A stretch of DNA of 24,236 nucleotides from an uncultured Bacillota bacterium. GTDB lineage: Bacteria; Bacillota; Clostridia; Peptostreptococcales; Anaerovoracaceae. The stretch is from NCBI GenBank assembly GCA_946541435.1, contig CAMNJK010000002.1, positions 1 to 24,236 on the forward strand. The letters are read 5' to 3'. Each line of letters opens with the position of its first letter. The first letter of the stretch is position 1. The notes under the pieces are model-generated. The model had not been told where the DNA came from. It searched no databases and was given only the letters and a program-made list of their open reading frames with translations. The position numbers and the translations under genes were made by a program. Below, one piece after another: positions 17,248-24,236 of this stretch.

Positions 17248-18432
17248 CTATTTTTCATCGATGCAGGCAATGCCCGGAAGTTCCTTCCCCTCCAGGAATT
17301 CCATGGACGCGCCGCCGCCGGTGGAGACATGGGTCATCTGATCCTTGAGGCCGAACTGTTCCACCGCCGCAGCGGAATCTCCGCCGCCGATAACGGTGAC
17401 CGCATCGCTGTCCGCCAGCGCCTGGGCGATGGCTTTGGTACCGGCTTCGAACTTGGGATTCTCAAATACACCCATGGGTCCGTTCCAGACAATGGTCTTC
17501 GCCTCCGCGATTGCCTTGCTGTAAAGTTCCACTGTCTTCGGTCCGATATCCATGCCCATCATATCCGCCGGGATCTCAGTGGATGGAACGATCTTGACCA
17601 CATTGTTGGCCTCGAAATCATCCGTCACAACGGTATCCACCGGAAGCAGGATCTTCACGCCGGCCTCTTCAGCCTTTGCCAGCAGTTCCTTTGAGAGCTC
17701 GATGCTGTCGGCATCCAGAATGGATGTGCCGATCTCATAGCCCTGGGCCTTGAAAAAGGTGTATGTCATGCCGCCGCCGATGATGATGGTGTCCACCTTC
17801 TTCATCAGATTCTCGATGACCGGGATCTTATCGCCCACCTTGGCGCCGCCCATGATGGCCACGAAGGGCCGGTCCGGATTCTCCACAGCATCGCCCAGGA
17901 ACTTCACTTCCTTCTCGATCAGGAAGCCGGAAACTGTGGGCAGATATCTGGCCAGTCCTGCGGTGGAGCTGTGATCTCTGTGGGCCGTTCCGAAGGCATC
18001 GTTGACGAACAGTTCGCCCAGCGCTGCCAGTTCCCCGGTAAACGGTTCTTCACTCTTGGTTTCTTCAGAGCGGTATCTGGTGTTTTCCAGAAGCATGACC
18101 TCACCCGGCTGAAGCGCCGCGGCCATCTCCCTGATGTTATCGCAGACCACTGTGGGACAGGATTTGAATTTCACTTCCTGACCAAGCAGCTCGGTCAGCC
18201 GATCTGCCACCGGTTTCAGGGACAGTTCCGGCTTCGGTTCGCCTTTTGGCTTGCCCATGTGTGACATCAGGATGACGCAGGCCTTGTTCTCGATCAGATA
18301 CTGGATCGTCGGAAGGGCGGAAACGATACGGAAATCATCCGCGATCTTACCATCCTTCATCGGAACATTGAAGTCGCATCTGACAAGGCATTTCTTCCCT
18401 GCCACATCGATATCTCTGACTGTTTTCTTCAT
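17248..18432 (-). CDS. pgk: Phosphoglycerate kinase
   Basis: Makes ATP from 1,3-bisphosphoglycerate and ADP. The protein is 394 aa from the ATG at 18432, which gives [20 protein letters not shown], the normal N-terminus. The frame is open ten codons further upstream, but no family sequence lies there, and GGGAAAGGG lies nine bases before the chosen ATG. Motifs are RCDFNVP (18-24), [42 protein letters not shown] and GGGDSAAA, covering both lobes and the nucleotide site. It is preceded by gap with a hairpin in the 59-nt gap. Confidence 0.98.
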   Translation of the reverse strand: MKKTVRDIDVAGKKCLVRCDFNVPMKDGKIADDFRIVSALPTIQYLIENKACVILMSHMGKPKGEPKPELSLKPVADRLTELLGQEVKFKSCPTVVCDNIREMAAALQPGEVMLLENTRYRSEETKSEEPFTGELAALGELFVNDAFGTAHRDHSSTAGLARYLPTVSGFLIEKEVKFLGDAVENPDRPFVAIMGGAKVGDKIPVIENLMKKVDTIIIGGGMTYTFFKAQGYEIGTSILDADSIELSKELLAKAEEAGVKILLPVDTVVTDDFEANNVVKIVPSTEIPADMMGMDIGPKTVELYSKAIAEAKTIVWNGPMGVFENPKFEAGTKAIAQALADSDAVTVIGGGDSAAAVEQFGLKDQMTHVSTGGGASMEFLEGKELPGIACIDEK

Positions 18433-18451
18433 GTTATGTACCCTTTCCCGA

Positions 18452-18470
18452 CGCCGGGACAAGACCGGCG
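18452..18470 (-). other. Intercistronic hairpin between gap and pgk
   Basis: CGCCGG, a 7-nt loop and CCGGCG form a 6-bp all-GC stem in the 59-nt gap between gap and pgk. No T run follows. In B. subtilis the gapA message is cut away from the rest of its operon by endonucleolytic cleavage. A similar role for this hairpin, stabilising an upstream gap transcript, is conjecture. Confidence 0.4.
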
Positions 18471-18491
18471 CCGCGTATTGACCGGAAATAT

Positions 18492-19505
18492 CTATTTGTG
18501 ATCGACACTGTACATGTGTCTGATCAGCTCCAGAACCTTTGTCGCATAACCGTATTCATTGTCATAATAAGCGATCAGCTTGAAGAACTTGTCGTTCAGC
18601 GCGATTCCCATGGTTGCGTCGAAGATGGATGTGTTGGTATCACCGACGAAATCGATGGTAACGCACTCATCCTCCACATACTCCAGAATGCCTTTCAGTT
18701 CTCCCTCGGATGCCTTCTTCATCGCCGCGTTGATCTCTTCCAGCGTCGTCGGCGTCTTCAGCATAACGTTCAGGTCGACAACGGAAACATCATTGGTCGG
18801 TACTCTGTAGGCAAATCCGGTCATCTTGCCCTTCAGAGAGGGGATGACCTTAGCCACAGCCTTAGCTGCGCCTGTGGTGGTCGGAATGATGCTGTTGAAA
18901 ACGGATCTTCCGATTCTCCAGTCTTTCATGTTTCTCTTGTCAACGGTAACCTGCTTTGACGTCGCCGCATGGATCGTTGCCATCAGACCCTGCTCGATCC
19001 CGAAATTATCTTCCAGGACCTTGCACAGGGGCGCCAGACAGTTGGTTGTGCAGGACGCGTTGGATACGATATTCATATCAGGGGTGTACTTGTCAAGATT
19101 GACGCCGCATACGAATGTGGGGGAATCATCCTTAGCCGGAGCTGTGATGATAACCTTCTTGGCGCCGGCATCGAGATGAGGCTGCGCTTTCTCGGCAGTG
19201 TTATATGCACCGGTTCCTTCGACGATATATTCCGCACCGCATTCGCCCCACGGAATCTTGGAAGGATCTGATTCACTGTAGACCGGAACTTTTTTCCCAT
19301 CGATGATGAGGCCATTTTCATAAGTCCCCAGTTCTTTCGGAAAACGACCGAATACGGAATCATATTTGAGCATATATACAAGGTAATCCAGATCCGCGTT
19401 GCGGTAATTGATTCCCGCGATTTCGATATCCGGCATGTCCATCGCCGTACGGATCGCTAAACGTGAAATACGACCAAAACCACTGATTCCAACCTTAATA
19501 GCCAT
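18492..19505 (-). CDS. gap: Glyceraldehyde-3-phosphate dehydrogenase, type I
   Basis: Oxidises and phosphorylates glyceraldehyde-3-phosphate to 1,3-bisphosphoglycerate. The 337-aa protein has a Rossmann motif [13 protein letters not shown] (7-19), the catalytic segment [12 protein letters not shown] with Cys152, catalytic His179 in [21 protein letters not shown] and [15 protein letters not shown] at the C-terminus. Unusually, the second beta-strand ends [20 protein letters not shown], so the canonical Asp of the IND motif, which binds the adenine ribose of NAD, is Tyr34. The cofactor preference may therefore differ from the standard NAD+ enzyme. The ATG at 19505 follows GGAGGG. It heads the gap-pgk-tpiA-eno unit. 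Confidence 0.97.
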   Translation of the reverse strand: MAIKVGISGFGRISRLAIRTAMDMPDIEIAGINYRNADLDYLVYMLKYDSVFGRFPKELGTYENGLIIDGKKVPVYSESDPSKIPWGECGAEYIVEGTGAYNTAEKAQPHLDAGAKKVIITAPAKDDSPTFVCGVNLDKYTPDMNIVSNASCTTNCLAPLCKVLEDNFGIEQGLMATIHAATSKQVTVDKRNMKDWRIGRSVFNSIIPTTTGAAKAVAKVIPSLKGKMTGFAYRVPTNDVSVVDLNVMLKTPTTLEEINAAMKKASEGELKGILEYVEDECVTIDFVGDTNTSIFDATMGIALNDKFFKLIAYYDNEYGYATKVLELIRHMYSVDHK

Positions 19506-19545
19506 GTTAACCCTCCTGAATCAAAACTCACGATTGAATTAAATA

Positions 19546-19554
19546 AGTATAGCA
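19546..19554 (-). promoter_or_regulatory. gap promoter (extended -10, TGC-TATACT)
   Basis: On the minus strand TATACT (19551-19546) is preceded by TGC (19554-19552), an extended -10. No good -35 is visible at 16-18 bp; that place is taken by the inverted repeat 19569-19597. The leader to the gap ATG is about 35 nt. Confidence 0.6.
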
Positions 19555-19568
19555 ATAACTTTTTTTAT

Positions 19569-19597
19569 ATATCGACCTGCTTTCGCAGGATCAATAT
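19569..19597. promoter_or_regulatory. Inverted repeat over the gap promoter -35 region
   Basis: On the minus strand ATATTGA-T-CCTGC, loop GAAA, GCAGG-TCGATAT forms a 12-bp stem with one bulged base and one G-U pair. It sits where a -35 box for the gap promoter would fall, just after the rpoN stop. Read on the minus strand, A and not T residues follow, so it is not a terminator. It may be an operator or activator site for gap, or an RNA 3'-end hairpin for rpoN. Confidence 0.45.
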
Positions 19598-19623
19598 CAT
19601 CTCAATACCGTCTTCTCCGGATC

Positions 19624-21057
19624 TTAATATCGTTTTCTCCGGGATGACGACGGGATGTTCAGTTCATCCCTGTATTTGGCAACGGTACGCCGGGAGATCT
19701 CGAAACCCTTTTCTGCCAGCTTGGCCACCATGGCCTGGTCACTGTAGGGTTTCTTCGGGTCCTCGCTTTCCACGATCTCCTTGATGAACTCCTTGACACT
19801 GTTGGAGGAGACCCCCTCCCCGGATCCTGCCCGGACACCGGCGGAGAAGAAATGTCTCAGTTCGAAGACACCGTGGCTGCACTGCAGATACTTGCCGTTG
19901 ATGGAACGGGATACGGTGGATTCATGGATCCCAAGATCCTCGGCAATGTCCTTCAGGGTCAGCGTCTTCATGTATTTGCTGCCGTTGTCAAAGAAGGCTT
20001 TCTGATGCCGGACGATGGCCTCCGCCACATTGTAGATGGTCTGTTTTCGCTGATCGATGCTTCGGATCAGCCAAAGAGCGGCATTGACCCGTTCCGACAA
20101 ATAGGACGACAGCTGGTCATCGCCTCCCGCCCGGTGCAGCAGATCCCTGTAATAGGAGCTGACCCGAAGATGCGGCGTGCTGCTGCTGTTCACTGTGATG
20201 GCATAGCCATCCTCTGTCCGTTCCACGATAATGTCCGGGATGATGTACTTGGTTTCGTCTCCCGCCGAGAACTGTCTGCCCGGCTTCGGTTCCAGCGTAC
20301 GGATCACATCTCCCATGCGCTGGACTTCCTCCACGCTGATCCCCAGTTCCCTGGCGATCTGGGTCAGACGATTGCCCGCCAGATCCTCCAGATGCTCTGT
20401 CACCACCAGACGGAATTCCTCCGTCAGCAGCCCCAGGCCCCGGAGCTGGATCAGAAGACATTCCCTGAGATCCCGGGCGCCGACTCCCAATGGATCCAGA
20501 CTCTGCACCACCTGCAGGGCTTCATCCACTGTTTCCTCCGGCACATTCAGGGTGCTGCTGATCTCTCCTGCCGTGGATGTGAGGTACCCATTCTTGTCCA
20601 GAGATTCAATGATGTACTTTCCCACCCGCTGTTTCTCTTCTGAAAGATCCGCGAACTGGAGCTGAAACAGAAGATGCTCGGGAAGGGTCAGGTCATTGTC
20701 CACATAACGCTCAAAGAAATCCCCCTCCGCGTCATCCTGGCGTTCGATCCACTGACGGTCCCACTGGCCGTCGCGGCCTTCTTCATAGCTGCCCCGGATA
20801 TACTCCTCCCAGTCGGGTTCGGACCGGTCCGGTCCCTTCGTTTCTGCGGACACCTCTTCGGCGTCCCCGTCACGCTCCCCCGCCTCATGATCCGGTTCGG
20901 ATTCCAGCACCGGATTGGTCAGCAGCTGATCCTGTACATAGCCGTCCAGTTCCTGAATGTTGAACTGCAGGATCTTGATCGCCTGGATGAGTTCCGGTGT
21001 CATGACCAGCTTTTGGGTCTGTTCAATTGTCAGATCATATCCCAGTTTCATGCTCAT
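19624..21057 (-). CDS. rpoN: RNA polymerase sigma-54 factor (RpoN/SigL)
   Basis: Alternative sigma factor for -24/-12 promoters that need AAA+ enhancer-binding proteins. The protein is 477 aa. The N-terminal activator-interaction region is LGYDLTIEQTQKLVMTPELI and IKILQFNIQELDGYV. A strongly acidic linker covers about residues 55-115. The core-binding domain follows. The helix-turn-helix is TLKDIAEDLGIHESTVSRSI. The RpoN box is SRRTVAKYRDEL near 455-466. An upstream TTG (21063) is in frame, but GAGGTG is well placed for the ATG at 21057. It lies immediately upstream of gap, where cggR is common in other Firmicutes. No enhancer-binding partner is in the window. Confidence 0.97.
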   Translation of the reverse strand: MSMKLGYDLTIEQTQKLVMTPELIQAIKILQFNIQELDGYVQDQLLTNPVLESEPDHEAGERDGDAEEVSAETKGPDRSEPDWEEYIRGSYEEGRDGQWDRQWIERQDDAEGDFFERYVDNDLTLPEHLLFQLQFADLSEEKQRVGKYIIESLDKNGYLTSTAGEISSTLNVPEETVDEALQVVQSLDPLGVGARDLRECLLIQLRGLGLLTEEFRLVVTEHLEDLAGNRLTQIARELGISVEEVQRMGDVIRTLEPKPGRQFSAGDETKYIIPDIIVERTEDGYAITVNSSSTPHLRVSSYYRDLLHRAGGDDQLSSYLSERVNAALWLIRSIDQRKQTIYNVAEAIVRHQKAFFDNGSKYMKTLTLKDIAEDLGIHESTVSRSINGKYLQCSHGVFELRHFFSAGVRAGSGEGVSSNSVKEFIKEIVESEDPKKPYSDQAMVAKLAEKGFEISRRTVAKYRDELNIPSSSRRKRY

Positions 21058-21095
21058 GAACAACGCACCTCAACAAAAACAACTCACCTTTGATT

Positions 21096-21104
21096 ATTGT
21101 ACCA
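21096..21104 (-). promoter_or_regulatory. Candidate rpoN promoter (TGG-TACAAT)
   Basis: TACAAT on the minus strand (21101-21096) preceded by TGG gives an extended -10 about 40 bp before rpoN. Its -35 region coincides with the terminator of the upstream small gene, a compact terminator-promoter arrangement. The -35 match itself is poor. Confidence 0.45.
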
Positions 21105-21105
21105 C

Positions 21106-21133
21106 AAAAAAGCGCCCGCATAAAGGCGGACGC
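21106..21133 (-). terminator. Rho-independent terminator of the small gene upstream of rpoN
   Basis: GCG-C-CCGC (21112-21119) pairs with GCGG-A-CGC (21126-21133) with one mismatch and a 6-nt loop. On the minus strand six Ts follow (21111-21106). It ends a transcript coming from 21153-21413, which supports that small gene being real. Confidence 0.8.
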
Positions 21134-21152
21134 ATGATTCATGTCCATTATT

Positions 21153-21413
21153 TCATTGCCTGTGCTTCAGGTCGCTTCCATATTCCGAAAACTGGGTGCC
21201 GGCATACTTTTTCAGCTTCCACTCCGGGATCCTGCACTTCCTGCAGGCATTCTGCGCCCACTTGTTGCGCAGCCACCGGGCGGCTCTGGAATTTCTGGAG
21301 TCCCGTATGTTGAACCGCTGCCCGCAGTGGGTGGTGACGATGGCGTATTCCCCCCGAAAATCGATCTCCCGGATCCCGTGGAGCGTTCCGGACTTGGCCG
21401 GCCAGAGCTTCAT
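21153..21413 (-). CDS. Small basic conserved-type protein of unknown function (86 aa)
   Basis: I cannot assign a function. The protein starts MKLWPAKSGTLHGIREI and is very rich in Arg and Lys, especially FNIRDSRNSRAARWLRNKW (34-52) and PEWKLKKY (63-70). Cys30 (THCG) and the CRKC pair (Cys57, Cys60) could hold a metal. There is no membrane segment. It looks cytoplasmic and nucleic-acid-binding in character, which is inference from composition. A terminator lies directly downstream. TGA-TATAAA about 80-90 bp upstream could be an extended -10. The ATG has only a weak ribosome binding site; the frame stays open 20 codons upstream to a TAA without an ATG, GTG or TTG. From memory similar proteins occur in Lachnospiraceae, unverified. 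Confidence 0.75.
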   Translation of the reverse strand: MKLWPAKSGTLHGIREIDFRGEYAIVTTHCGQRFNIRDSRNSRAARWLRNKWAQNACRKCRIPEWKLKKYAGTQFSEYGSDLKHRQ

Positions 21414-21724
21414 CTGATCCAGCAGCAGAAACAGCTCCGTACGCTTTCTGTAATATCTTTTCTCGGTTCTTTATGTTACGGCTTTTATATCACATTGTTT
21501 TTTGATGGTACAGGCTTTGAGAACGGTTGATAAAAATAGTCCTAATCCATCTAAAAATAGCAAAAATGCACAAAAAAACAAGCGCGGCTGCAGAGTTCAT
21601 ACTCTGTCAGACGCACTTATCCCCGATCCGGATGCGTTTTTTGCCCAAAACCCCTTTCTGTCCCCGCATACATCCCGCTGCGAACGCGATCAGGATCTGC
21701 GCAGCGGGGCCAATGAACACCGGG
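21414..21724. other. Gene-poor gap between trmL and the small basic gene
   Basis: No convincing gene is seen. On the minus strand it holds the trmL 3' region: a perfect 9-bp inverted repeat CCCGCTGCG/CGCAGCGGG (21674-21682 with 21700-21708), then a weak terminator candidate (21572-21606). Next come an AT-rich stretch with TAAAAATAG twice (21531-21539 and 21552-21560) and a possible TGA-TATAAA -10 for the small gene near 21485-21493. Confidence 0.5.
21572..21606 (-). terminator. Weak candidate terminator after trmL
   Basis: CAGAGT/ACTCTG (21591-21596 with 21601-21606) is a perfect 6-bp stem with a 4-nt loop. A run of seven Ts follows on the minus strand, but only after a 12-nt spacer (21578-21572), which is longer than normal for intrinsic termination. 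Confidence 0.35.
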
Positions 21725-22201
21725 TCATTCCAGCCCGGGGAACCCCATCTGACGCAGTGCTTCAAACAGGATGATACTGACGGAATTGGACAGGTTGAGG
21801 GACCGCAGGCGGGTGTCTTCGCTGAGGGGGATCCGGATGGCCCGATCCGCGTTCTCCTGAATGAAGTCCCGGGGCAGGCCCGCCGTTTCCCGGCCGAAGA
21901 GGATCATGTCCTCATCCTGAAATGCGATGTCCGTGTAGTACTGCCCGCCCTTGGTGGTGGCCAGAAACATCCGGTCCCGCCTGCCTTTGTATTCCTCGAG
22001 AAAAGCCTGGAGATTCTCGTGGACCTCCACCTTCACATAGGGCCAGTAATCCAGGCCTGCCCGCCGCAGGCTCTTATCGTCGATTTTGAATCCCAGGGGT
22101 TTCACCAGATGCAGCACGCTGCCCGTGGCGGCGCAGCTGCGGGCGATGTTGCCTGTGTTGGGGGGGATCTCCGGTTCTACCAGTACGATGTGCAATGCCA
22201 T
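21725..22201 (-). CDS. trmL: tRNA (cytidine(34)-2'-O)-methyltransferase TrmL
   Basis: SPOUT-class methyltransferase that 2'-O-methylates the wobble base of certain tRNA-Leu species. The 158-aa protein is the typical length. Motifs are HIVLVEPEIPPNTGNIARSC (motif 1), LHLVKPLGFKIDDKSLRRAGLDYW, ILFGRETAGLPRDFI (motif 2) and IRIPLSEDTRLRSLNLSNSV (motif 3, which forms the trefoil knot). Upstream of the ATG only AGAAG resembles a ribosome binding site. It is divergent from rdgB. The final residues Gly-Leu-Glu end at a TGA, followed by a strong hairpin but no clean terminator. Confidence 0.95.
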   Translation of the reverse strand: MALHIVLVEPEIPPNTGNIARSCAATGSVLHLVKPLGFKIDDKSLRRAGLDYWPYVKVEVHENLQAFLEEYKGRRDRMFLATTKGGQYYTDIAFQDEDMILFGRETAGLPRDFIQENADRAIRIPLSEDTRLRSLNLSNSVSIILFEALRQMGFPGLE

Positions 22202-22320
22202 GATCTGTCTTCTGCCGGTCGGCCTGCAATCAGCCGGACCCGGCGCTCCTTTCCTCTCTGAATCATTCTGTTACTGCCTGCTCCATTCTATATCCGCGCC
22301 GCCGCTGCCGCAAGTGCGGT

Positions 22321-22349
22321 TTGGAATCAGCCTGCATTTATGGTATACT
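22321..22349 (+). promoter_or_regulatory. rdgB promoter (TTGGAA-N17-TATACT, extended -10)
   Basis: TTGGAA (22321-22326), 17 bases and TATACT (22344-22349), with TGG before the -10. The predicted start lies about 20 bp before the ribosome binding site AAAGGAG (22361-22367), so the leader is very short. The downstream yihY-type gene is probably read from it too. Confidence 0.75.
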
Positions 22350-22376
22350 ACTGTGGAAAAAAAGGAGTAACAAGAT

Positions 22377-23024
22377 ATGGATCTTCAGAATCAGATCATC
22401 GTCGCCGCAACGCGCAACGAGCATAAAATCAGAGAGATCGACCAGATCACGTCCCAGTTCGGGATGAAGATCATCTCCCGGGACGAAGCCGGCATCCCGC
22501 CGGTGGAGATCGTGGAGGACGGGACGACTTTTGAGGAGAATTCCTACAAGAAAGCCTATGAGATCATGAAACTCTGCGGACAGATCACCATCGCCGATGA
22601 TTCCGGCATCGAAGCGGACTGCCTTGGCGGCGCGCCGGGGATCTATTCTGCCCGGTACGCGGCCATGAGCGATGATCTGACAGAGGATCAGGCGCCGGGA
22701 GAGGATTCTGACGATAAAGACAACAACCGGAAACTGATCCGGCTGATCTCACCTTTCCCCTACGAAGAACGGACCGGCAGGTTCGTATCCGTGATCACCA
22801 TGGTCTTCCCGGACGGCAGCCACATCACTGCCCGTGGAACTGTGGAAGGCCATATCCTGCTGGAAGAGCATGGCAGCGGCGGTTTCGGCTATGACCCCCT
22901 CTTCGTTCCTGAAGGATACGACAAGACCTTCGGAGAACTGCCGGCGGAACTGAAGAACCAGATCAGCCACCGCGCCAACGCGCTGAAGATCCTCAGGCAA
23001 AAGCTGGAGGAACGTTTGGGCTGA
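22377..23024 (+). CDS. rdgB: XTP/dITP diphosphatase (RdgB/HAM1 family)
   Basis: House-cleaning nucleotide pyrophosphatase that hydrolyses dITP, XTP and ITP to monophosphates, keeping deaminated purines out of DNA and RNA. The 215-aa protein shows VAATRNEHKIREI (9-21), FEENSYKKA, catalytic ADDSGIEAD (73-81), GGAPGIYSARYA, GFGYDPLF (169-176) and SHRANAL (197-203). It is longer than the usual ~195-200 aa because of an acidic insertion at about residues 97-117 (SDDLTEDQAPGEDSDDKDN) where homologues have a short loop. The ATG is 9 bases after AAAGGAG. A membrane-protein gene follows 52 nt downstream. Confidence 0.96.
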   Translation: MDLQNQIIVAATRNEHKIREIDQITSQFGMKIISRDEAGIPPVEIVEDGTTFEENSYKKAYEIMKLCGQITIADDSGIEADCLGGAPGIYSARYAAMSDDLTEDQAPGEDSDDKDNNRKLIRLISPFPYEERTGRFVSVITMVFPDGSHITARGTVEGHILLEEHGSGGFGYDPLFVPEGYDKTFGELPAELKNQISHRANALKILRQKLEERLG

Positions 23025-23076
23025 GATCCGGCGGGAACATGACCTGCAACCAATGGAGTGAGAAATATAGCCAACT

Positions 23077-24236
23077 ATGAAAGAATTTCGGGATCGACTC
23101 ATCAGAATGTTCATCATGGGATTCCGGCAGCTGCAGGATCCGTACTATCAGGGTTTCGCGGCGCAGGTGTCCTTTTATTTGCTTCTGTCGATCGTCCCCA
23201 TCCTGATCCTGATCGTCCAGATCCTGGGCCTGTTCAATATCAGTATGGGTACTGCCATCGGGCTCCTGCAGGAATACACCGGCCAGCAGGTATCCGGCAT
23301 GATGAGCAGCCTCTTCCGGTTCTCCTCCATCGGTCTCGGAAACGTGATCTACATCATCATCGCATTATGGGCGGGATCCCGGGCATCCTTCGCTCTGACG
23401 CGGATCGCCAATTATACACTGACCGAAGGTATCAGCACAGGGCGAAATTACTTCATTGAACGGGTACGGGCCATCGGCACTCTCTTCATTACCATCGCCA
23501 CCGTGGTGGTCTCCATCGTGATCCTCTGTTACGGGCAGCTGATCCTGTCCACCATCCTGTCCATCATCGGGCAGGATCCGCACAAATATGTGGACAGCAT
23601 CTGGATGTGGCTCCGCTGGCCCCTGGGCTTCATTCTCTACTTTGGCATGATTGGCTTCAATTTCTACATGCTGCCCACAAAAAGGAAAGCCTTCCGAAAA
23701 GTAATTCCCGGAACCATCTTCGCTGCAGTGGGGATGTTGGTGGTCACCGCTGCATATTCCATGTATGCCAGCTCCCTGGCCAACTACGACATCGTCTACG
23801 GAGCCCTGTCCTCGGTGGTCGCTCTTCTGATCTGGTTCTTCTTCCTGTCATGGGTGCTGCTTCTGGGCGTCCTCTTCAACAAAGTCTGGGAAGACACCAG
23901 TGAGCCCTTCACCAAGCGGCGGCCGCCGGAACATCTGATGCGGGAACACGCCTGGCATCCCAGCAAGTTTGACACCGATCCCAATGAATTCGGTCTGGGC
24001 ACCATCAAAGATATCCTGACCGGCGACGATGTCCTGGAAGTGGAGGTCGCCACCGACGAACCGGCAGAACATATCCAGTGGGCGCCGGAAGAAAAAGAGG
24101 GGGCCGGATCGTTGGATACATCTGCAGCCGGATCAGCGGATGATGCGACATCCGGATCGGAGGATGGTGTGGCAGCCGGATCGGAGGATGATACGGAAAC
24201 CAGCTCAGCGAAGGATGCGGAAGTCAGTTCGTCGGA
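23077..24236 (+). CDS. YihY/BrkB-family integral membrane protein (3' end outside window)
   Basis: Polytopic membrane protein of the YihY/BrkB (formerly 'RNase BN') family; biochemical function is unknown. About 386 residues are visible and the frame is still open at the edge. The N-terminal QLQDPYYQGFAAQVSFYLLL is the family entry motif, followed by about six hydrophobic segments. The signature IYGALSSVVALLIWFFFLSW appears here as VYGALSSVVALLIWFFFLSW. After about residue 275 a hydrophilic tail begins. From about residue 349 it becomes an Ala/Gly/Ser/Asp/Glu-rich repeat (GSADD, GSEDG, GSEDD). The ATG at 23077 is the first possible start after an in-frame TAG; the nearest GGAG is 18 bases away, so initiation may be weak or coupled to rdgB. 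Confidence 0.9.
   Translation, partial: MKEFRDRLIRMFIMGFRQLQDPYYQGFAAQVSFYLLLSIVPILILIVQILGLFNISMGTAIGLLQEYTGQQVSGMMSSLFRFSSIGLGNVIYIIIALWAGSRASFALTRIANYTLTEGISTGRNYFIERVRAIGTLFITIATVVVSIVILCYGQLILSTILSIIGQDPHKYVDSIWMWLRWPLGFILYFGMIGFNFYMLPTKRKAFRKVIPGTIFAAVGMLVVTAAYSMYASSLANYDIVYGALSSVVALLIWFFFLSWVLLLGVLFNKVWEDTSEPFTKRRPPEHLMREHAWHPSKFDTDPNEFGLGTIKDILTGDDVLEVEVATDEPAEHIQWAPEEKEGAGSLDTSAAGSADDATSGSEDGVAAGSEDDTETSSAKDAEVSSS
24121..24236 (+). repeat. Imperfect short repeats in the YihY tail
   Basis: Units of about 21-27 nt built on TCCGGATCGGAGGATG-like sequence recur four to five times to the window edge. They encode degenerate 8-9 residue blocks such as AAGSADDAT, SGSEDGVA and AGSEDDTET. Reading frame is kept throughout. 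The array continues beyond the window. Confidence 0.65.

Noticed and set aside
21610..21724. A 38-codon GTG-started frame after trmL with one hydrophobic stretch
   Set aside because: No ribosome binding site, it overlaps a strong inverted repeat, and there is no recognisable homology.
23058..23459. GTG-started frame overlapping the beginning of the YihY gene
   Set aside because: Its product is Arg/His/Pro-rich without family features, while the other frame gives a clear YihY protein.

Overview
The window looks like a chromosomal core region of a Gram-positive anaerobe of the class Clostridia (Bacillota). Three things suggest this: AGGAGG-type ribosome binding sites before most genes, sigma-A promoters that often carry an extended -10, and familiar clostridial or bacillar gene neighbourhoods (dprA-topA-hslVU; rpoN-gap-pgk-tpi-eno-secG; a membrane pyrophosphatase). 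The DNA is fairly GC-rich by eye. I cannot name a genus. I saw no rRNA, tRNA, CRISPR array, phage gene or transposase.

Layout. (1) 1-7573, minus strand. An MBL-fold hydrolase and a Cof-type HAD phosphatase end at a clean terminator (6029-6055). A perfect consensus promoter (TTGACA-N17-TATAAT, 5980-6008) then starts yraN-comM-dprA-topA-hslV-hslU, which deals with DNA uptake and processing, topology and ATP-dependent proteolysis. topA also has its own good promoter, and hslU runs off the left edge. (2) 7686-12099, plus strand. A trkA-trkH-trkH potassium-uptake operon with one RCK regulator and two different channel subunits. (3) 12100-12488. A gene-free, highly structured stretch between convergent genes. 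It holds a pair of related ~40-bp elements in inverted orientation, a compact terminator, overlapping alternative hairpins and a bidirectional terminator. This is the least explained part of the window. (4) 12489-14975, minus strand. secG and a membrane pyrophosphatase whose residues indicate K+ dependence and probable Na+ pumping. (5) 15043-19551, minus strand. The lower-glycolysis operon gap-pgk-tpiA-eno, without gpmI and without cggR. (6) 19624-21413, minus strand. rpoN (sigma-54), and upstream of it a small basic unknown protein with its own terminator. (7) 21725-24236. trmL on the minus strand, divergent from rdgB and a YihY/BrkB-family membrane protein, which runs off the right edge with a repetitive acidic tail.

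Functional links. K+ uptake (trk) lies next to a pyrophosphatase predicted to need K+, so ion homeostasis and energy conservation are encoded side by side. The glycolytic genes have one gap-proximal promoter and one strong terminator after eno. No obvious defence or mobile system is present. The main leads are the structured intergenic region at 12100-12488, the small protein at 21153-21413, the non-canonical NAD-binding loop of GAPDH, and the missing N-terminal nucleophile position in HslV.
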